DNA from: Bin25 sp965221765
Lineage (GTDB): Bacteria; Bacteroidota; Bacteroidia; Flavobacteriales; Flavobacteriaceae
Assembly (NCBI GenBank): GCA_965221765.1
Contig: OZ244911.1
Location: 2,046,001-2,110,000 of the forward strand
Reading direction: 5' to 3'
Length of the DNA stretch: 64,000 nt
Positions 57,887-64,000 of the stretch are shown here, in pieces. The notes beneath the pieces are model-generated. The model had not been told where the DNA came from. It worked only from the letters and a program-made list of their open reading frames with translations, and did not search any database. The translations under genes and the position numbers were made by a program. Position 1 is the first letter of the stretch. Every line of letters starts with the position of its first letter.

Positions 57887-58889
57887 GGAGGGTTCATTGA
57901 CTGAACTTTTTTGGAACGTATTTATTAGTAGGAAGGGTTTTCAAAAAAGACTTTTCAGAAGTCAGGAACAACTCTTTCCCACTGACGCCTTGTCGCTGTA
58001 AAAGGCTTTGATTGTGTTTTTGGAGTAATTGCATGATAGGATCATTTCAATCAGTTAATAAAAAAAAGTCATGCCATCCATGGCGTATTTGATCCGTTGA
58101 TAAACTAAAGAAATCGCATCCTGATCTGTTGGGCGATACGCTCTAGTCAAGCAGACCACTGTCTGATAGTGATTGGCAAAATCTTTGAATTCTCGATGGA
58201 CTTTGGAGCCCTGTTTGGTGGACTCGATCCACCGCGGCTTTAAGGTTGTCGAGAACCATCATTTGAGGCACACCACCATAAAAAGCCAACGCCCCTAGAC
58301 AGCAACAAATCAAATCGGATCGTTGTTGACTCCGACAAGCTTGAACATCGGGGTATTGACGATGGGGAAGAATGGCTATAAATAATTCCACATCTTGTTT
58401 TTTTGCAGTCGATTTATCCGTGATTTGAAGCTTTTTACCCGAAAAATCAATGTACATTTTCTCACCTATGTAGAGGTTGCGATTTTTTCATCGAGACACC
58501 AAGCTGTGCATATGTCTTTTTATAAAGAGCTATCAATTGGTTATATCCATAGAGGGATGCCTCGCCGTATTAGCCTATTCCTTATAATGGTATAAGGATG
58601 TAACACCAGGCTTTTTGTGGTTTTGAGGCATCTTCTCGAAAGAACCTAGAAGAGCGTCATAACGAGATAAATCGGTCTCTTGAGGCAATAAAAACAAACG
58701 CTCTATAGCCGCGTTATCCATCGAACTTAGTTCTTCGAAGGGGTGTGAACTTTCTTTGACCGTTTTTACATATCGACTGATTGTATTACGTGCAATACCA
58801 GTCGCCCGAGCCATCGAAGGAATACTTAAACCCTTCAAGTGACCAATGATGATTTGTTTGAAATCCATGGATTTAATTTTTATTGACAT
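57887..58889 (-). pseudogene. IS21 IstA-like transposase, broken
   Basis: The N-terminal helix-turn-helix part (58575-58889) reads LSIPSMARATGIARNTISRY. The integrase core (58143-58457) reads MYIDFSGKKLQITDKSTAKK and LAFYGGVPQMMVLDNLKAAV in a different frame, with further degradation to 57887. The DDE residues are only partly visible. Not functional. Confidence 0.8.
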
Positions 58890-58987
58890 TGAAAAAAATG
58901 AAAAATTATTCCGAAAGTTAGCCTTAAGTAAGATGACTCAATTACACTGAAATAGGTGGCTCAGTTTGACCGTATTATACACTCAAT

Positions 58988-59330
58988 CGATCATCGGCTC
59001 AATAAATATGGAAATATCGGATGTTCAGGGTTTTTGGTTTCTTCGATTAATCTTTATTTTGAGATAAAGAGCATGGATATGGAGCAGCTTATAAAGGCGG
59101 ATGATGCGTTTCATATGGAGTTGTTTGAATTCTGGATGCTTCATGAGCATCCACCGAAGCATCCGTCGATCCCAAAAAAAGGATAATGGATACAGTACTC
59201 CTTGATTAGTTTCACCAATGGCCAATAAAGTTCGGAAGGTTCGATGGATTGGTAGTCCCATCCACTGCGATGAATCGACCATAAAGCACCTTAGGGTAAA
59301 CGATCGATCCACCATCTGACGACGTTCGAC
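58988..59330 (-). pseudogene. IS3 OrfB transposase fragment, N-terminal part
   Basis: This stretch on the minus strand holds the N-terminal portion of OrfB, including a frame at 59025-59315 with RRMLRWMLMKHPEF, interrupted by a frameshift before the IS21 junction. It joins the fragment ending at 57188 once the IS21 element is removed. Confidence 0.65.
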
Positions 59331-59406
59331 AAACGTCTATGGCATCATACGTTTTTTTTAAGAATTCAATTTCGATCTTCTGCTGAATGATCTAGTAGCA
59401 TGGATC

Positions 59407-59616
59407 TCATTGTTTTTGTTTCTGATCTTCCGATTTACGAATATTCGAACGATGAAACAAATTTTTCGCTCGTTGGTCAAACTCTTTTTTCCAAGTGGAA
59501 ATTTGGATAGGGTGAATGTCAAAACGACGAGCTAATGCTTGGATGCTGTGACGTTCTTTGAAGGCTTCTTTGACCACCTTAAATTTCAATTCCGGAGTAT
59601 GCTGTTTTTGCTTCAT
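59407..59616 (-). CDS. IS3 OrfA (helix-turn-helix transposase subunit)
   Basis: A 69-residue frame with FKVVKEAFKERHSIQALARR and FDIHPIQISTWKKEFDQ, the DNA-binding helix-turn-helix of IS3 OrfA proteins. It is shorter than typical OrfA, which ends in a coiled coil leading to the frameshift into OrfB. OrfB is broken, so the product has no partner here. Confidence 0.8.
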   Translation of the reverse strand: MKQKQHTPELKFKVVKEAFKERHSIQALARRFDIHPIQISTWKKEFDQRAKNLFHRSNIRKSEDQKQKQ

Positions 59617-59691
59617 ATCTGAAAATTTAAGACCACCTATAACGAATAAGACATAACTGAAATAGCTGTTCTAATTTTGGGGTACAGAACT

Positions 59692-60248
59692 GTCCTAGCG
59701 ATGGGATACACTTCGATGTTCAACTAACTTAGTGCAACATGGAGCAAGGCCAGAAAACTAGTGAACTAGTTATTCACAAGTTGTCATTATAGATGTTTCG
59801 AAACACAAAAAATCTGAAGTATCAAAAACTCAACCTAGAACATTAAGGTCCCCATTGTGAATGACTTATCAAAGACATACCAATCAATCCATCGCCTAAC
59901 CATGAGAAGTTTATGGGCAATAGATTTTATCAAGCGGTAAGCGACACCTACTAGCCACAAAAAGAGATCCCACTTGGTATCTCATTGGTAGAGGCACGCT
60001 AGGATGCCATCAAATACTGGATGGTAGAAGAACTATAGCGTTTTGAGTAGATGGTTGCCTATGGCAAACCCCCTTGGGATGACCACCCTTACTATCGATG
60101 GGATCCTTCATGAAGTGAATAAGCTTCTAAGCATGACAACAAGCCATCAGATTATCCCTAAAACGAGTGCTATCGTTATCGATTTCATGGAAAAAGCAAG
60201 CCCATGATGAAAATCACTAGGCCCACCCGAAAAAACAAGAACCATGAC
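59692..60248. other. Stretch of about 560 bases between the IS3 element and the adhesin promoter
   Basis: Codon-like patches with scattered stops on the plus strand (for example WMVEEL and KPPWDDHPYY) suggest decayed coding sequence, perhaps of a transposase, but no family can be named. Nothing else is recognised. Confidence 0.4.
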
Positions 60249-60280
60249 TTGAAAATGGGGGGGGGTACTGATTATCTTTG
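60249..60280 (+). promoter_or_regulatory. Predicted promoter of the surface lipoprotein with a G9 tract in its spacer
   Basis: TTG at 60249-60251 and an exact minus-7 box TATCTTTG at 60273-60280 are 21 bases apart, and 9 G (60257-60265) lie between them. The ATG at 60306 is 25 bases after the box. Slippage of the G run would change the spacing. Confidence 0.65.
60257..60265. repeat. G9 homopolymer tract
   Basis: An uninterrupted run of 9 G in the predicted promoter spacer of the adhesin. Runs of this length are prone to slipped-strand changes. Confidence 0.85.
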
Positions 60281-60305
60281 CAAAGATTTACTTGAATTCC
60301 TATCG

Positions 60306-63300
60306 ATGAATTTTAAATTTTACCCATCATCCATGCTTAAACCCATACCACTCATGACTCGCTTATCCGATCTTAGACCCTCTTGGTCGATGCCTTTTCT
60401 TCTGTTGATTTTCTTTTCTTGTGGAGGAGATGATTCCCCTGAAAACCCCGTTACCCCCCCCCCTATTTTATACCGTAACGACCTCGGCGAGTATCGGTGG
60501 GACCATCACCTCTTCCCAAAGCATCGCCAGTGGACAGTCCGTAGCCATCACTGCCACCCCTAACCAACATTATCAATTCAAAACCTGGACGGGCAATTGT
60601 CCCATCAATAGCCAAGAAGCCAGCCTCCGTTTTGAGGCCAGCGGTCATTGCTCTATCACGGCAGTCTTTGAAAAAATCAACTATCCCATCACCGCCACCA
60701 CTACCGACGGAGGAACGGTCACCGGCTTGCCCGCCCAAGACCGCCCCCAAGGAGAGCCCATCACCCTTCGAGCCGTGCCCCAAGAATACCATCTCTTTGC
60801 CGGCTGGACCACCGATGGGGATTCGGGTTGCCCCACCCTAGAAGACCCCACCCCACCAACCCTCTCTTTTGTCATCCAAGGGCCCTGCGCATTACAAGCT
60901 GCTTTTCAAAAAGTCCAACGCACCATCACTACCGCCATCAATACAGGAGGTACCATTACCCCCACCCAAACTATCGAGCATGGCCAAGAAATCACCATTA
61001 CCATAACCCTCGAAGAGGGCTATACACTAAACCAATGGACGGACAACTGCGGGACCTTTTCTCCCCAAGACCTCACCATCACCTTTTCCGCTACCGAGGA
61101 TTGCCAGCTCCAAGCCATTCTTGAAAAAAAACAATATCTCGTGCAGGCCACGGCCACTTTAGGCGGATCTGTTAATAATCCCAATCGTATAGAAGCCATC
61201 CATGGCCAACAAGTGGAGTTCACTGCCCAAGCCGATGAAAATCATGTCTTTGCCGGATGGAAAACGCAAGAAACTTCGGAATGCCCCACCTTGGAAAACC
61301 CCCAAGATCCTACCCTCTCGTTCATCGTCACCGGCCCCTGTGCCCTGCAAGCGATCTTTCAAAAAGCCCAACGCACCATCACTACCGCCATCAATACAGG
61401 CGGCACCATTAGCCCCACCCAAACCATCGAACATGGACAAACGGTGAGCATTACCGTCGAGGTGGAGGACGACTATACCCTAAAAGAATGGAAAAGCGAT
61501 TGCGGCAGCTTTAGCTCTAGTGAGACCACCATCACCTTCCCCGCGACCGAGGATTGTCAAGTGACTGCCGTGCTACAAGAAGTTGAAGAAGAACCCACCC
61601 GCTATCTCCTCCAAGCCACCCCTACCCCAGGAGGCACTATTGATGGGCCCACTCAACTCGAAGTCCCCCCAGGCCAATCGGTCACCTTCACCGCCGTGGC
61701 CGACCAAAATCATGTCTTTGCCGGTTGGCAACCCGATGAGACGACCGAGTGTCCTACGATTAAAAATCCCCAAGAGCCTACCCTCTCGTTCATCGTGACG
61801 GGCCCCTGCACTCTGCAAGCGATCTTTCAAAAAGCCCAACGCACCATCACTACCGCCATCAATACAGGCGGCACCATGACCCCCACCCAAACCATCGAAC
61901 ATGGACAAACGGTGCGCATTACCGTCGAGGTGGATGACGGCTATACCTTAGAAGCATGGGATAGCGATTGCGGCAGCTTTAGTTCTAGTGACACCACCAT
62001 CACCTTCCCCGCGACCAAGGATTGCCAAGTGACTGCCGTGCTACAAGAAGTCGAGGAAGAACCCACCCGCTATCTCCTCCAAGCCACCCCTACCCCAGGA
62101 GGCACTATTGATGGGCCCACTCAACTCGAAGTCCCCCCAGGCCAATCGGTGACCTTCACCGCCGTGGCTGACCAAAATCATGTCTTTGCCGGTTGGCAAA
62201 CCGATGCCGCCTCCGAGTGTCCTACGATTAAAAATCCCCAAGAGCCTACCCTCTCGTTCACCGTGACGGGCCCCTGCACTCTGCAAGCGATCTTTCAAAA
62301 AGCCCAACGCACCATCACTACCGCCATCAATACAGGCGGCACCATGACCCCCACCCAAACCATCGAACATGGACAAACGGTGCGCATTACCGTCGAGGTG
62401 GATGACGACTATACCCTAAAAGAATGGAAAAGCGATTGCGGCAGCTTTAGCTCTAGTGAAACCACCATCACCTTCCCCGCGACCAAGGATTGTCAAGTGA
62501 CTGCCGTGCTACAAGAAGTTGAAGAAGAACCAACACCCCAGACCAAAGATTGCAACGGACAACCCATTCCCATCGACGAGGATTGTCCTGAGCCAGAGCC
62601 CCAAACCAAATCTTGTTGGGATGGTTCTGTGATTCCTCGCTCTCAAAGTTGTCCGATTCAAACCAAAGATTGCCATGGCAATCAAATCCCTAGTGGGGAT
62701 ACTTGTCCTGATTTGCTAGTCCAGCATAGCAATGGCGTGACCATCATCATCAATCCCGCGCTTCAAAACCATTCGCAGTATGCGGGACGAAAAGCGACGG
62801 TCGATGGCACCGAGTATACCATCGTGACCAATGCCACCCTCAAAACCTGGGCAGCCGATGATCAGACCAATGCCGTCTGTACCTCATTGGTGACCGATAT
62901 GAGTGCCTTGTTCCGAAATAAAGCCTCGTTTAACCAAGATATCAGCTCCTGGGATACCAGTCGTGTCACCACGATGGAAAACATGTTTACTAAGGCTAAT
63001 GCTTTTAATGAAGATATTGGCGATTGGGATGTCAGCCAAGTGACCAATATGAATCATATGTTTAATACAGCCAGTGCCTTTAATCAAGACATCGGCGACT
63101 GGGATGTCAGCCAAGTGACCACTATGAATTCGATGTTTGCTAATGCTCCGGCCTTTAATCAAGATATCAGCGGGTGGGATGTTAGTAGTGTGACCTCGAT
63201 GAGAACGATGTTTGCTAATGCTACGGCCTTCCACCAAGATATTAGTGAGTGGACCGTCAGTCAGGTGACTACTTGCATTCAGTCGGTCTGTGACTTGATG

Positions 63301-64000
63301 GCCGCCTATCGCCCGGCTTTTAGTAGCTGTAGCCTTAGTTGTCCAGTCCAGACCCAAGATTGTCATGGACAACCCATCCCCGCGGGGGATACCTGTCCCC
63401 CCTTGCTAAAAAAACATAGTAATGGCACCACGGTCATCCTCCATCCCGACCTCCAAAATCCTTCGTCCTATGCGGGACGAAAAGCGACGGTCGATGGCAC
63501 CGAGTATACCCTCGTGACCAATGCCACCCTCAAAACCTGGGCCGCCGATGATCAGACCAATGCCGTCTGTACTTCTTTGGTGACCGATATGAGTGCCTTG
63601 TTCCGAAATAAAGCCTCGTTTAATCAAAATATCAGCTCGTGGGATACCAGCGGGGTGACCACCATGCAACAGATGTTTCAATCCGCCGCGGCTTTTAATC
63701 AAGATATTGGCCACTGGAATACCAGCAGCGTGACCAATATGGAAAACATGTTTTCCGGTGCACGGGCCTTTAATCAAGATATCGGGGATTGGAATGTCAG
63801 CAAGGTGACCACGATGAATTCGATGTTTACTGAGGCGGTGGCTTTTAATCAAGATATCGGCGAGTGGAATGTCAGTAGCGTGACCAATATGGGGGCGATG
63901 TTCAGTGGCGCTTGGGCCTTCAATCAAGATATCGGGGATTGGGATGTGAGCAGCGTGACCGATATGCGAGAAACGTTTAAAGGAGCCACGGCTTTTGATC
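60306..64000 (+). CDS. Large surface lipoprotein with InlB-like and DUF285 repeats; frame broken at a C10 tract; partial at window end
   Basis: The ATG at 60306 gives a signal peptide with lipobox FLLLIFFSCGGDD, the Cys near residue 39 (or 23 from the ATG at 60354). After DDSPENPVT comes a C10 run; upstream and downstream frames differ there, and 9 or 12 C would join them. Beyond it, the frame is open to base 64000. Residues to about 62.53 kb are InlB B-type repeats (GGTITPTQTIEHGQ, ENHVFAGW) with regular Cys; then comes a Cys-rich linker (QTKDCNGQPIP, ending TCPDLL), then 25-residue DUF285 repeats (AFNQDIGDWDVSQVTNMNHM). This is probably an adhesin on the outer surface. GC content is visibly higher than in neighbours. 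Confidence 0.85.
60454..60463. repeat. C10 homopolymer tract inside the adhesin coding region
   Basis: Ten C directly after the lipobox-proximal codons. With ten, the signal-peptide frame runs into an unrelated reading (LYRNDLGEYRW); with nine or twelve it enters the repeat frame (LFYTVTTSASIGG). Confidence 0.88.
60916..62529 (+). repeat. Tandem InlB-like repeat units (453, 468, 468 bases and a partial copy)
   Basis: Units begin at caacgcaccatcactaccgcc: 60916, 61369, 61837 and 62305. The two 468-base units are nearly identical at the DNA level. Each unit encodes two sub-domains of ~75-80 residues with conserved Cys pairs (DNCG...EDC or SDCG...KDC, and SECP...GPC). Confidence 0.9.
62731..64000 (+). 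repeat. Duplicated DUF285 module (690 bases per copy) with 25-residue inner repeats
   Basis: The segment from 62731 recurs at 63421 with near identity over its first ~200 bases (tgcgggacga at 62781 and 63471). Inside each, the 75-base repeat with AFNQDI and VTxMxxMF recurs four or more times. The second copy runs out of the window. Confidence 0.88.

Larger units (their letters stand above)
57189..58981 (-). mobile_element. IS21-family element with 6-bp target duplication, nested in the IS3 element
   Basis: Imperfect inverted ends tgtatatatcac...caaactgagcc (57189) and the complement of tgtataatacgg...caaactgagcc (58981) bound 1793 bases. The bases immediately outside are ctcaat on both sides (57183-57188 and 58982-58987), a perfect 6-bp duplication. 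Removing the insertion restores the interrupted IS3 transposase reading (IEKPNHVWATDIT). Confidence 0.9.
56549..59691 (-). mobile_element. IS3-family element, itself split by an IS21-family insertion
   Basis: Inverted repeats ttctgtaccccaaaattag (left) and its near-exact complement ctaattttggggtacagaa (right, about 59671-59689) bound the element. Without the inner insertion it is about 1.34 kb, the size of an IS3 element. Both transposase frames are on the minus strand. It interrupts the orphan DUF285 gene. Flanking target duplication could not be settled. Confidence 0.85.

Noticed and set aside
60204..60305. Upstream extension of the adhesin frame, which would make the G9 run coding
   Set aside because: The extension gives a poor signal peptide, and the promoter boxes lie inside it; the ATG at 60306 fits better.
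61159..62376. Several similar minus-strand frames rich in Gly
   Set aside because: These are antisense shadows of the tandem InlB-like repeat units.
60906..62529. Regularly spaced repeats resembling a CRISPR array
   Set aside because: The units are 453-468 bases, in frame and coding; there are no short direct repeats with unique spacers and no cas genes.
62884..63927. Two long minus-strand frames with regular His/Ile repeats
   Set aside because: They are the antisense reading of the DUF285 repeat region; the periodicity comes from the plus-strand gene.

Overview
The window looks like a chromosomal piece from an AT-rich member of the Bacteroidota. Several things point that way: a tmRNA whose tag reads GENNYALAA, many start sites preceded by the TAnnTTTG minus-7 box of that phylum, little Shine-Dalgarno signal, lipoproteins with Bacteroidota-style lipoboxes, a fused E1 alpha/beta 2-oxoacid dehydrogenase, and the holA / HsdR_N-like / glycosyltransferase neighbourhood. 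I cannot name the genus. Host association or genome erosion is possible, because many accessory genes are broken by single lesions and insertion sequences are decayed and nested.

Layout. 1-6.7 kb is a defence and toxin-antitoxin island: the end of a probable MORC/MutL-like ATPase, a Z1 helicase-like protein and a PD-(D/E)XK (DUF4420) protein in one operon; then a DUF4411 PIN toxin with an XRE-ImmA/IrrE partner; then MntA with a HepT interrupted by one amber codon. 7-21.3 kb is mostly housekeeping: panB, dnaK, a PaaI-type thioesterase, a YbjQ-like protein, a coiled-coil lipoprotein, a SUI1 factor, ung, a MutS2 without a Smr domain, a DCC protein, two dicarboxylate/cation symporters and aroC. 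21.4-29.4 kb holds a frameshifted AlbA_2 gene, a large FAD/Fe-S oxidase, a TlpA-like lipoprotein, a rhomboid protease, a frameshifted DUF1338 gene and tmRNA. 29.7-48.7 kb carries lipid acyltransferase, glmM, acpH-like, ggt, uvrA, LOG, an M1-like membrane protein, a decayed Fic gene, the E1 fusion, holA, an HsdR_N protein, a glycosyltransferase and an OmpA lipoprotein.

49.3-50.7 kb is a dead IS5-like element. 50.9-56.2 kb carries sua5-type, uvrD/pcrA-type and recG genes. 56.2-59.7 kb is an orphan DUF285 fragment cut by an IS3-family element, which is itself split by an IS21-family element with a clean 6-bp target duplication. From 60.25 kb to the window edge runs a large, comparatively GC-rich surface lipoprotein made of InlB-like repeats followed by DUF285 (BspA-like) repeats.

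The most interesting observation is that this surface lipoprotein seems to carry two independent phase switches: a run of 9 G inside the spacer of its predicted promoter, and a run of 10 C just after the lipobox that puts the downstream repeats out of frame in the sequence given. Its 468-bp tandem repeats would allow size variation as a third layer. All of this is from reading alone; the homopolymer claims depend on read-level confirmation.
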